From Nitrospira sp. (GTDB lineage: Bacteria; Nitrospirota; Nitrospiria; Nitrospirales; Nitrospiraceae), in NCBI GenBank assembly GCA_020216985.1, contig JAIWOH010000037.1:1-10000 (forward strand): a stretch of 10,000 nt of DNA, in the 5' to 3' direction. Within the stretch, counting starts at the first letter, position 1; each line of letters opens with the position of its first letter. Below are positions 1 through 6,931 of this stretch, piece by piece. The position numbers and the translations under genes were made by a program. A model generated the notes under the pieces. The model did no database searches and was not told where the DNA came from. It worked only from the letters and a program-made list of their open reading frames with translations.

Positions 1-88
1 GGTTCTGGTGCTTCGGATGCCATCGCCACCTCCTCGGGCCATGCCAGGACCTTGTCGTAGAGGTGGTCTCAATTTCAAGGGGAGCAGG

Positions 89-605
89 ATACTCGAACAG
101 AACATTGTTATGGTGAGATCGGGCAAGGGAGATAAAGACCGGCGCACGATTCTGCCCGAGTCTTTTAAGGATGACCTCATTGCGCACCTTTCTGAAATAA
201 GGAGCTTATACGAGCAGGACAGGGAAAACGGCATTCACGGAGTTTATCTCCCTGGCGCGCATGGAAAAGAAATATCCCCGTGCAGGCAAGCAATGGGCAT
301 GGTTCTGGCTTTTTCCTTCTCAATCACTTTCCGTTGATCCACGCACACATACGGTGCGTCGTCATCATATGCGTCCTGCATCACTTCAGAAGGCGTTTAA
401 GGCAGCCGTTACTAAATCCGGTATTACGAAGCAGGCGTCCGTACATACTCTACGGCACAGTTTCGCTACGCATCTTCTTGAGAACGGATATGATATCAGG
501 ACAATTCAGAAACTGCTTGGTCACACGAATCTTCAAACCACCATGATTTATACCCATGTGGCTTCAAAAAATATTCTTGGTGTAAAGAGTCCTCTGGATA
601 AGTAG
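89..605 (+). pseudogene. Integron integrase (IntI-type tyrosine recombinase), 5'-truncated and frameshifted
   Basis: Tyrosine recombinases of the IntI family recombine attI and attC sites to capture gene cassettes. What remains is the C-terminal catalytic half. The first part (about 89-259) reads EQNIVMVRSGKGDKDRRT and runs on to GVYLPGA. The second (264-605) is one base out of frame and reads [20 protein letters not shown], which covers the extra segment that separates IntI from XerC/D. Dropping the A at 261 joins them as LPGALEKKYP. Catalytic residues present are H and R of HTLRHSF, H of LLGH, and the tyrosine of MIYTHV; the gene ends at the TAG at 603-605. The first catalytic arginine and the whole N-terminal DNA-binding domain are missing: upstream of about 89 the reading frame stays open but no longer resembles an integrase. 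The joined remnant is about 170 residues, roughly half a normal IntI. It is probably inactive. The frameshift alone could be a sequencing error, but the truncation could not. Confidence 0.85.
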
Positions 606-668
606 GTGCAGAGGACAGGGTATCTTGTCTTAGCGTTGCACACGGATAGGCGCAGTGGGGGCACCTAT
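606..668. repeat. Two adjacent imperfect hairpins directly after the integrase remnant
   Basis: The first inverted repeat pairs GTGCA at 606-610 with TGCAC at 637-641, with an inner stem of AGGACA (612-617) and TGTCTT (626-631) including one G-T pair. The second pairs ATAGG at 646-650 with CCTAT at 664-668, then one mismatch and a GC/GC inner pair around a seven-base loop. Neither is followed by a T-tract, so they are not standard intrinsic terminators. They start at the base after the integrase stop codon. They lack standard attC core boxes. Function unknown. Confidence 0.4.
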
Positions 669-870
669 GCAAAAGTCTGTCAAGCGGGCGAGGAGATCCG
701 CTCGCGCTCCGATCCCCTGCGGGTCTCAATGGACTCGTGTCCGTCACCAATGCGGGCTCGATGGCCCAGGATGAAAGGGGACACCGGCTGCGCCATCAGA
801 TACTCGTGCCTGACGGAGCCCGCAGCCTAGCCGGCCCTGCCCCTCTGGCGCTGGCTGGCGGTCTCTGTTG

Positions 871-887
871 CCGCCCGCATGGGGCGG
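871..887. repeat. Perfect 6-bp inverted repeat (CCGCCC / GGGCGG)
   Basis: CCGCCC at 871-876 pairs with GGGCGG at 882-887 around a five-base loop. It has no T-tract on either side and sits in DNA with no assigned gene. It could be a REP-like element or chance in GC-rich DNA. Confidence 0.3.
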
Positions 888-970
888 AACGCTGCCTGCT
901 TGGTCAGCATCGCGTAGCGTAAGTGGTACCTTAGGGGCAGATCTTGTTTTATGCATCAGTAAATCATGAT

Positions 971-985
971 GCCTGCGAGGCAGGC
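971..985. repeat. Perfect 6-bp inverted repeat (GCCTGC / GCAGGC)
   Basis: GCCTGC at 971-976 pairs with GCAGGC at 980-985 around the triloop GAG, flanked by TGAT on the left and ATCA a few bases to the right, which could extend the fold. No T-tract follows on either strand. Function unknown. Confidence 0.35.
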
Positions 986-1248
986 GCACATCACAAGACC
1001 CCATATTCCAACCCCAGATTCCAACGCTCGCCCCGCCGTCACGGCACGACCATCACCACTTGCCTTCGCCGGCGGCAGGCGCAGGGCGAACGACATTGCG
1101 CCTGCTACTCGGAATTGGGCTAGAGTTTGCCAGCCATTGGATCAGCAGGGGCGATCGGTAGCTCATCGCGGCTCAACGCTTCTGGGAGCACGGCGAGAGA
1201 TCGGCAGATGACAAACTCAAGACCTTGTCTCTTGAAGGAGGCTTCATC

Positions 1249-1455
1249 ATGATGCGAGGCAAGACACCCTCGGGCGTGTCAGACCGATCATGCCGTGGTC
1301 TTCAGAGAGCGAGGCGCAGCGCGGACCGACACGCCTCCTCATCCCCAGAGCCACGCACAGTTGCGTGGGCCGACAGAACCCGCATCGCAAGGATGGGGCA
1401 CGGAATTGGGAAACCGGAATCGTTGGTCCGTCAGTCGTGGCATGCATGCCGCTGA
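1249..1455 (+). CDS. Doubtful small ORF (68 aa) with a strong ribosome binding site
   Basis: Two ATG codons stand in tandem at 1249 and 1252, preceded by AAGGAGG at 1235-1241 with a seven-base spacer, which is a near-ideal Shine-Dalgarno arrangement. A 6-bp perfect inverted repeat (TCAAGA 1217-1222, TCTTGA 1230-1235) abuts that site and could mask it. The predicted product starts MMRGKTPSGVSDRSC, is rich in Arg and Ser, and ends WHACR before a TGA. It has no signal peptide, membrane helix or motif I recognise. Other frames over the same bases are equally open, so coding is not proven. It could be a cassette gene, a leader-peptide fossil or chance. Confidence 0.22.
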   Translation: MMRGKTPSGVSDRSCRGLQRARRSADRHASSSPEPRTVAWADRTRIARMGHGIGKPESLVRQSWHACR

Positions 1456-1531
1456 GTGCGGAGGGATACCTTTGCGTACTTGACAACCAAGACAGTTGCC
1501 GCCCCCTGTGCTTGTCCCCCACGTCTCTCGG

Positions 1532-2776
1532 CTACTTGCCGACTGGCACGTTCTCCGTTCGCTTGACGATCTCGATCGGTTGGAAGACAGGGTCCTGGGA
1601 GCCTTTGGAAGATTCGGCTTCGACCCTTTCAAGAAAAGAAGACGGCCCCGTAATCGGCCCGTAATTCAAGGTGACTTCGACGTCAAAGGTGCGGGTATCT
1701 TTCGGCGTCGGGAAGGAAAAGGTTTCGACTCGTGTTTCTTCCGGTTTTAGGACCGTATCGTCCAAGACCTTCACCGCTTCAAAATCGAACACGGTCTTCT
1801 CCCCCTTGGCGTTCAAGTAGGTCCTCCCATAGGTCCTGCTGTCCGCAAAGACCGTCTTGAGATTCTTGCCTTTGACTTCAAGGTTCAACATGACGGTAGC
1901 CCATCCAGGATGAGTGGTCGGCAAATTGTGCGGCACCAAACTTTGCACGGTTACCCTGACCGTTGTCTTCTCTCCCTCAACCTGCGTCTGCACGTCCAAC
2001 TTGGCCGCTTCCTGACGCAGTTTGCCGATGCGGCCCGGGAACGTATGGTTGGCCACCTTGCGCTTTCTCTCCCCGTTGGCCGATTCGCCGACCTGTTCGG
2101 GCATGTGACAATACTGGCATTCCCTCCCGACCTTCACCGCCCGGCTTTTATCCCAGTCGCCCAGCAAGTCGTTGGCCTTTCCGAGATTGACCGCGGACGG
2201 CACCGATTGGTGGCAGTTGAGACAGAGATCGGACTTCTGAAACACATCCGCCTCTTTCGATTGGTGGGCCAGGTTTTGGACGGCGTCTTTGTAGGGGCCG
2301 TATAAGATCTTGCTGTCGGTCTCATAGTTCGGCTCCGGCGGATGTTTCGTGCGATCCACCTGTTTGATCAAATGACACTGCGAGCAAGCGACTCCGTCGA
2401 GCGACGGGTCGCCGGACATGGTTTGATCGACAAACAATGGAACGTGATCCGGAGCCGCACGGACGTGCGGGGCATGGCACCGGAAGCAAAGACTTTTGTC
2501 TTTACCGCCGGGCGACTTGAGAAACAGATCGAGAGAGGCGCGGAACGCGGGGGAATGAATGGACTTTGAGAGGGGCGACAGTTCCCATTCCTCAAACACC
2601 CGTTCATGGCACCGTTTGCACTTGTTTGAATGAGGGAAGGCCTTTTCGACGATCGCCTGCGGCCTGGGGTCCTGCGAAGCTCCCTCGGACACCAAGCCGA
2701 CAGGGGCACAGAACCAAACGGTCAACGCGACGATCGACGCGACGGATCGATACCTGGCCCCGATGCGGTCATCCAT
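1532..2776 (-). CDS. Pentahaem c-type cytochrome (cytochrome c554-like N-terminus, beta-rich C-terminus)
   Basis: The 414-residue product is a predicted periplasmic electron carrier. An N-terminal hydrophobic stretch (about 12-32) fits a Sec signal peptide or anchor. Five CxxCH haem c sites follow: CKRCH 53-57, CFRCH 97-101, CSQCH 131-135, CLNCH 185-189 and CQYCH 220-224. Spacing and order resemble the multihaem cytochrome c554 family. H171 (in NLAHQS) and H244 (in NHTFPG) are conserved in the neighbouring cytochrome and may be distal haem ligands. Residues from about 255 to 414 contain no haem site and look like a beta-sandwich domain with a PHNLP motif at 282-286. It is the last gene of the cluster, 133 bases after the preceding cytochrome gene. 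The start is ATG 2776 with a weak AAGG upstream; a stop lies in frame just before it. The true redox partner cannot be read from sequence. Confidence 0.88.
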   Translation of the reverse strand: MDDRIGARYRSVASIVALTVWFCAPVGLVSEGASQDPRPQAIVEKAFPHSNKCKRCHERVFEEWELSPLSKSIHSPAFRASLDLFLKSPGGKDKSLCFRCHAPHVRAAPDHVPLFVDQTMSGDPSLDGVACSQCHLIKQVDRTKHPPEPNYETDSKILYGPYKDAVQNLAHQSKEADVFQKSDLCLNCHQSVPSAVNLGKANDLLGDWDKSRAVKVGRECQYCHMPEQVGESANGERKRKVANHTFPGRIGKLRQEAAKLDVQTQVEGEKTTVRVTVQSLVPHNLPTTHPGWATVMLNLEVKGKNLKTVFADSRTYGRTYLNAKGEKTVFDFEAVKVLDDTVLKPEETRVETFSFPTPKDTRTFDVEVTLNYGPITGPSSFLERVEAESSKGSQDPVFQPIEIVKRTENVPVGK

Positions 2777-2909
2777 TCTTAACGACCTTGTTCTTCAAAC
2801 GGCGTTCGGGGGGCATCGTCTCGCAACCGGTTCATCGTCACGCATGACCTCCCGCCTCATTCCATTCGTTCGCGTCATGATCGGCTTGATCGATCGCGTT
2901 TCGTCCTGA

Positions 2910-4220
2910 TTACAACGCCTTTGTGCGATACGTCAGCATGCGCGGTTTCGCATAGTCGTCGATGATTCGACCGGCCTCATCCCGCTCCTTGTCGGAACGC
3001 AACGTGGACAGATACTTTTCCCTCAACGCCGGATCGGGAGTCGGAATAAGCGCATAGGTCAGCACCGCTTCCACGAACGCGGGGGTCGCGCCGTCGGGGA
3101 GCGTCAAGGCAAACGGCACCTTCCTGGTGTTGCCTCCCTTGATGAAGGGGTCGGGAATCGGGCCGCGTAGAATCTTGTCGTACGGCAATCCAAAGTGTTT
3201 GGTCTCTTCGGCCAATACTCGTCCCTGAGCGTCTTTGGCCGTCACGACCAGAAAGAATTGCTTCAAGACCGGATCTCCGTCGGGAAAACTGTGCGGAAGA
3301 CTTCCGATCTTGACCAGCGCGGTTCCCTCAAGCACCCCCCCGGCACGTTTCGCATCGATGTCGATGCGTGGCGTCCATTCGGCTTGGAGGTTACGATTCC
3401 TCAGCATGGTGCCGGCTCCCACCACGCCTCGAAACCAATGACGCCCGATGGCCCTGGTGACGGCTCCCCGCCTTGAAGTCGAGCTGCCGGTTGAGGGCTC
3501 CATGTGGCAGTCTTGACAGACCATGCCCGCAAGAATTTCTCCGGGCAGCTCCTTTTGCGTCACGTCTTTCACCTTGTCGAAATGACACGCCGCGCAAAAG
3601 GCCGCTTCACGAAACACCGGCGCCTGCGCCGCCTGATGGACCAAGTTCTCTTCAGGGTCGGCAAACGGCCCATAGAAGACGGGACCCGGTCTGATCCTGA
3701 ACGTCGGCGGTGGATTCGGCGTTTGCTCGACGGCGTGAATCAGATGGCACGATGCGCAGCCGATACCCTCAACAAGAGGCCGACCCGCCAAAATCTGCTC
3801 CATGATGCGTTCCGCGTACCGGGGAAAGACCGTGGCGGCGGGAACGTGGCACGAAAGACAGCGGCTGCGTTCGTCCGGAGTCGGATTCGTCTGAGCCCAC
3901 AACCCCAAGACCGTCCGAAACACGGGGGACTCCGACGACGTGCCGTGCAACAACGCCGCATCGACTCGTCCGAACGTTTTCAAATCCGGCGTCTGCTCTC
4001 TGGCGCCCTTCCATTCTTCATAGTGTCGCACGTGACATTGTTTGCAATCTTCCGACCTGACGAAAACCTTTTCAATGTCGCTCACCCACCCGGACGTCTT
4101 CTCATCCTCCGACTGTCGGGCCGTCATCTGTCCCTGAGCCCCGTCGACCGATAGGGTGAGCAGCGCAAGCAAAACCAGCATCCCGATCTCCCTGACAGCC
4201 CCCACCCGGCGCCCCCGCAT
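2910..4220 (-). CDS. Pentahaem c-type cytochrome, paralogue of the downstream gene
   Basis: The 436-residue product is a second predicted exported cytochrome. A long positively charged N-terminus (MRGRRVGAVREIG) leads into a hydrophobic stretch at 14-25, consistent with a signal peptide ending near residue 30. The RR pair lacks the rest of a Tat motif. CxxCH sites are CKQCH 59-63, CLSCH 121-125, CASCH 155-159, CAACH 209-213 and CQDCH 235-239. Shared with the next gene are the order of haem sites, the pattern HLI-x-x-V around haem 3, YGP and NLxHQ between haems 3 and 4, CHM at haem 5, and a haem-free C-terminal domain with a PHSFP motif (309-313). Sequence identity elsewhere is low, so this is an old duplication. 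The ATG at 4220 has only a weak GGGGG upstream; the gene starts 42 bases after the PDZ gene. It probably works in the same electron path as its paralogue. Confidence 0.88.
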   Translation of the reverse strand: MRGRRVGAVREIGMLVLLALLTLSVDGAQGQMTARQSEDEKTSGWVSDIEKVFVRSEDCKQCHVRHYEEWKGAREQTPDLKTFGRVDAALLHGTSSESPVFRTVLGLWAQTNPTPDERSRCLSCHVPAATVFPRYAERIMEQILAGRPLVEGIGCASCHLIHAVEQTPNPPPTFRIRPGPVFYGPFADPEENLVHQAAQAPVFREAAFCAACHFDKVKDVTQKELPGEILAGMVCQDCHMEPSTGSSTSRRGAVTRAIGRHWFRGVVGAGTMLRNRNLQAEWTPRIDIDAKRAGGVLEGTALVKIGSLPHSFPDGDPVLKQFFLVVTAKDAQGRVLAEETKHFGLPYDKILRGPIPDPFIKGGNTRKVPFALTLPDGATPAFVEAVLTYALIPTPDPALREKYLSTLRSDKERDEAGRIIDDYAKPRMLTYRTKAL

Positions 4221-4262
4221 ACAAGCCCCCGGCGTATTCGGTTCAGACCTCGTCGACGTCCG

Positions 4263-4700
4263 CTAATCCCGCTTGCAGCCGACAAAATGGAAATTCACAC
4301 CCCATCCGACCGGATCGCCGGGATCGGCCGGTTCATAGGTCCCAACGGTGAAATTGCAGCTCTTCATCGCCTTTTTCAAGGCCAATCCGAACTCCGTCAT
4401 GTTCCGAATTTCCTGCTTGTCGATTTCCTTGATCACCGACCGAACCTTGATGCCGGCGTAGTCCGCCCGTGAATTGCCGATGACTTCGAACACCGCCACG
4501 CCTTGCGGCCGTTGGAGCTTCAGCTCCCGTTGAATCTCTTCGTCCACGGCGCCGACCACGACTCCGAACTCTTCTCCCAGCCGAGCCGCTTCCTCTTCCG
4601 TCATGACCTCGGTCCGCGCCTCGTCGTCGGCGACCGCGAGATCGGCGGCCAGCAAGACGGCGAACAGCACCAGCGCCGGTCGGCACCATCTTGTTTTCAT
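4263..4700 (-). CDS. Small exported PDZ-domain protein
   Basis: The 145-residue product has a typical Sec signal peptide (MKTRWCRPALVLFAVLLAAD, cleavage probable near AVA-DD at 24-25). The rest is mostly one PDZ-like domain at about 66-122: GVAVFEVIGNSRADYAGIKV, then the characteristic VIKEIDKQEIRNMTEFGLAL. No protease domain or catalytic Ser/His/Asp set is attached, so it is likely a binding or scaffold protein in the periplasm. Two cysteines (C115 and C142) could form a disulfide. The ATG at 4700 follows the stop of the haem b protein gene by seven bases, and the AGGG ribosome binding site lies in that gap, so translation is probably coupled. Position between the haem b subunit and the cytochromes suggests a role in assembling or holding these redox proteins; that is inference. 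Confidence 0.8.
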   Translation of the reverse strand: MKTRWCRPALVLFAVLLAADLAVADDEARTEVMTEEEAARLGEEFGVVVGAVDEEIQRELKLQRPQGVAVFEVIGNSRADYAGIKVRSVIKEIDKQEIRNMTEFGLALKKAMKSCNFTVGTYEPADPGDPVGWGVNFHFVGCKRD

Positions 4701-4707
4701 TCACCCT

Positions 4708-5538
4708 TCAGTTCGGAAGCGGATCGATATTCAGTTGAAACCACGGCGCCACGGCCTTTTGGCCGTTTCGCTCTTTGTTCTCCCCGTTCCACACGGCGAA
4801 CGAGACGGTTTGAACGCGGCCGGGAATCAGTTTCGCTTCGTTCTCTTGCTCTTCGCTCGCGAGCGATCGGTACATGACCACGCGCCAGACTCCGTCCTTC
4901 CACAGCGCCTTGCCCTGCACGCGACCTTGTTTCTCCTTCGTCGTCAACGTGCTGAATCCGCCCCCGATCAAATCTTCCACCGAGGACACCCGGCGCGGGA
5001 TCACTTCGAACGTTCGCACGCCGCCTTCTTTTTTCTCCGAAGCCCGAGCCGCTCGCCGATCGATGTCGCTCTGCCAATCCGCCTTCCAATGCCACATGTT
5101 GATGTAGTGGTCCAGTTGGCCCATACAGAAGAACGCCGGGGCGTCACCGAGAGGAAGGCCGATCGCCACTCCGTCCCGGAACGTTCCCGGCGTAAGCCTG
5201 TCGTTTTTCGTATTATCCTGCCACTCGAGAAGAAAGGCGATCTCCCGTCCGTTGTGGACGGATCGCACGTCGAGCGTCTGGGCGGACGGCTCAGGCCATG
5301 CTGGGCGTGTAATGATCTGCCCGCTCAACGGGATCGTCATCCGCGGGATCTTACTCCACACGGCATCGTCCGGAGCGACGGGGACGTCGCCTTCGATCAA
5401 ATGAGAACGGATGCCGATTCCCTCCGAACTGACGAGAGGAATTCCGAATCCCCCAAGAAGGCCGGCCGTGCAGAGGAGACCGACGAGGCACGCGAGCAAG
5501 CAGGAACGGGAACTCAAAAGGTTTGTCATTCGCACCAC
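4708..5538 (-). CDS. Haem-b-binding protein related to the gamma subunit of ethylbenzene dehydrogenase / NxrC
   Basis: Gamma subunits of type II DMSO-reductase-family enzymes (EbdC, DdhC, SerC, ClrC and the proposed NxrC) hold one haem b and pass electrons between the Fe-S subunit and outside carriers. This 276-residue protein has a hydrophobic N-terminal segment (about 12-37), a cleavable signal or a membrane anchor. The family pattern is clear: LEWQDNTKNDR (104-114), CMGQLDHYINMWHWKADWQ (138-156) and GQKAVAPWFQLNI (259-271). M139 and K261 match the Met and Lys haem ligands known from EbdC. No alpha or beta subunit gene is adjacent. GTG at 5538 or 5535 is preferred because GAAGG (5545-5549) is 6-9 bases upstream; the ATG at 5529 would be 15 bases away. 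The cysteines at 13, 17 and 23 do not form a good lipobox. The exact enzyme it serves is unknown. Confidence 0.85.
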   Translation of the reverse strand: MVRMTNLLSSRSCLLACLVGLLCTAGLLGGFGIPLVSSEGIGIRSHLIEGDVPVAPDDAVWSKIPRMTIPLSGQIITRPAWPEPSAQTLDVRSVHNGREIAFLLEWQDNTKNDRLTPGTFRDGVAIGLPLGDAPAFFCMGQLDHYINMWHWKADWQSDIDRRAARASEKKEGGVRTFEVIPRRVSSVEDLIGGGFSTLTTKEKQGRVQGKALWKDGVWRVVMYRSLASEEQENEAKLIPGRVQTVSFAVWNGENKERNGQKAVAPWFQLNIDPLPN

Positions 5539-5632
5539 GAAGAACCTTCATTATTCCCCGTCGCGCTCCATCCGGCACACGCAATGCTTCGGCACGCCGG
5601 GCGAGATGCGCCTGCGCGGGGCGCGTATGGGT

Positions 5633-6907
5633 TCATGCGAGCCTCAGCCGGCGTATCCTGTTTTCTCCCCGTTCGCAGATGTAGAGACATCCCTGTGAAT
5701 CCATCGCCAACCCCACGGGAGCGTTGACGACCGCCTCGACACCGAGGAGGCCCTCGCCCGGCTTCAACAGACCGGCTGATTCTTTGGCGACAAACCGCGC
5801 GGCGCCGCAGCCCCCCATGTGATTGTCCTCGTAGCCGCTGTCACCGGTGCCCGCCACCGTCGTGATGACGCCGGTCGCGGCGTCCACTTTCCGCACCCGA
5901 TGATTCATCGTGTCGGAGATGTACAGATTGTTCTCGCGATCGATCGCTATCGCTTCCGGCGCATGCAGCATGGCTCTGACGGCCGGCTTGCCGTCCCCGT
6001 CGTAGCCGTATCGACACACCCCGGCTACAGTACTGATCACCCCCGTCCGCCGATCGATCTTTCTGATTCGGTTGCTGCCCTTGTCCACAAGATACAGATC
6101 GCCGTTCCGATCGACGGCGAGCCCGACGACATCATACAACCGCGCTTCCAGAGCCGGTCGCCCATCGTCGAGATACAGCGACAGATCCAATCCATCGGAA
6201 CAAACCGGCATGAGCCACCCCTGATCATCGCTGAAATCGATGCCGATGGCGTCGCCGGAGAGCACGACCAGATTGCGGGCGACCAACGGCTGATCGCGGG
6301 CCTCGTCCTCTTCCGTCCAAACTCCCGCGATCGTCGTCACCATACCGGTCTTAGGATCATACCGCCTCACGCGGTGCGCTTGGGTATCCGCGATATAGAG
6401 TACGTCATCCTGATCGAACGCGATAGCCGCCGGCCAAGTGAGATTCACCTCCGTGGCGGGACCGTCGCCGTTAAAACCATGTTGCCCGGTGCCCACCACC
6501 GTCGTGATGATGCCGGTGTCGCGATCCACCTTGCGGATGCGATTGCTCCCTGAATCACAAATATACAAATTGTTTTGCGAATCAAACGCCACGTCCAACG
6601 GCAGGTACAGGCCGGCCTCGCCGCACGGACCGTCGTCTCCGCAATAACAGGTCTCGCCGATTCCGGCAAAATTGTGAATCGTTCCGGTCTCAAGGTTGAT
6701 GCGGCGGACGCGATCCGAACCGGACTCCGCGAAGTAGAGCCATTGTTCGTCCTTGTCCAACGCGGCGTGGTGAGGAAGCGGAATCCCCGCCTTGACCGCC
6801 GGCTTGCCATCGCCCGTACTGCGGGCCTTCCCGTTGCCGGCAAACGTGTCGATCAGCCAGACGGCCGTCCGCACACCCGTTTCTTTCGACGTCAGTTGCG
6901 TGTCCAC
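5633..6907 (-). CDS. NHL-repeat six-bladed beta-propeller protein
   Basis: The product (424 residues from the GTG at 6907) is almost entirely six NHL-type blades, at about 22-80, 81-137, 138-193, 194-294, 295-351 and 352-424. Each has the pattern DxxNNLYIxDxxNxRIRKVDxxTGxITTVAG. Blade 4 carries an insertion of about 40 residues and blade 6 one of about 15. Part of the repeat survives at DNA level: 5844-5875 and 6486-6517 differ at two of 32 bases. No signal peptide or membrane helix is visible, so it is probably cytoplasmic. Nine cysteines are present, three of them in one loop (CYCGDDGPC, 87-95). An in-frame GTG at 6925 is possible, but AGGGA lies nine bases before the GTG at 6907 and nothing similar precedes 6925. 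NHL propellers bind proteins or other ligands; the partner here is unknown. Confidence 0.85.
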   Translation of the reverse strand: MDTQLTSKETGVRTAVWLIDTFAGNGKARSTGDGKPAVKAGIPLPHHAALDKDEQWLYFAESGSDRVRRINLETGTIHNFAGIGETCYCGDDGPCGEAGLYLPLDVAFDSQNNLYICDSGSNRIRKVDRDTGIITTVVGTGQHGFNGDGPATEVNLTWPAAIAFDQDDVLYIADTQAHRVRRYDPKTGMVTTIAGVWTEEDEARDQPLVARNLVVLSGDAIGIDFSDDQGWLMPVCSDGLDLSLYLDDGRPALEARLYDVVGLAVDRNGDLYLVDKGSNRIRKIDRRTGVISTVAGVCRYGYDGDGKPAVRAMLHAPEAIAIDRENNLYISDTMNHRVRKVDAATGVITTVAGTGDSGYEDNHMGGCGAARFVAKESAGLLKPGEGLLGVEAVVNAPVGLAMDSQGCLYICERGENRIRRLRLA

Positions 6908-6931
6908 GGGACGATTTTCCCTCACAAAGGG

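Larger units (their letters stand above)
606..1531. other. Gene-poor region between the integrase remnant and the cytochrome cluster
   Basis: About 0.9 kb lies between the integrase stop and the stop codon of the last cytochrome gene. Short open frames occur on both strands, but none gives a protein I recognise, and most overlap each other in several frames, as expected of random GC-rich sequence. I looked for attC core pairs (RYYYAAC and GTTRRRY), a group II intron domain V hairpin, tRNA-like folds and IS terminal repeats, and saw none. It holds several short inverted repeats and one small ORF with a strong ribosome binding site, listed separately. There is no clear T-tract terminator for the minus-strand operon that ends at 1532. 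It may be decayed cassette or mobile DNA belonging to the neighbouring integron remnant; that is inference from position only. Confidence 0.6.

Noticed and set aside
1..71. Minus-strand AGGAGGT at 28-34 followed by ATG at 21-23, as the start of a gene running off the left edge.
   Set aside because: Only seven codons are visible and the surrounding frame cannot be judged, so it is not supported as a gene.
744..1004. Minus-strand ORF of 86 aa in the gene-poor region.
   Set aside because: It has no good ribosome binding site and no recognisable domain, the composition is typical of a GC-rich shadow frame, and other frames are equally open.
606..1531. Group II intron or attC array next to the integrase remnant.
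   Set aside because: No domain V-like hairpin and no paired RYYYAAC/GTTRRRY core sites could be found by eye.
4130..4220. Tat signal peptide on the 436-residue cytochrome, from its RR pair near the N-terminus.
   Set aside because: The residues after RR are V-G-A rather than the expected x-F-L-K pattern, and c-type cytochromes receive haem outside the cytoplasm after Sec export.
5460..5538. Lipoprotein signal on the haem b protein, from cysteines at residues 13, 17 and 23.
   Set aside because: None has a proper lipobox before it, and C13 and C17 lie too early in the hydrophobic segment.
5608..5624. GCGCC/GGCGC hairpin between the NHL and haem b genes as a terminator.
   Set aside because: The stem is only five pairs and there is no T-tract on the minus strand; the gap of about 94 bases could as well be internal to an operon.
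4603..5727. Long plus-strand ORF of 374 aa opposite the haem b gene.
   Set aside because: It lies antisense to a clearly recognised family member and its translation is Arg/His-rich with no domain, so it is a shadow frame.
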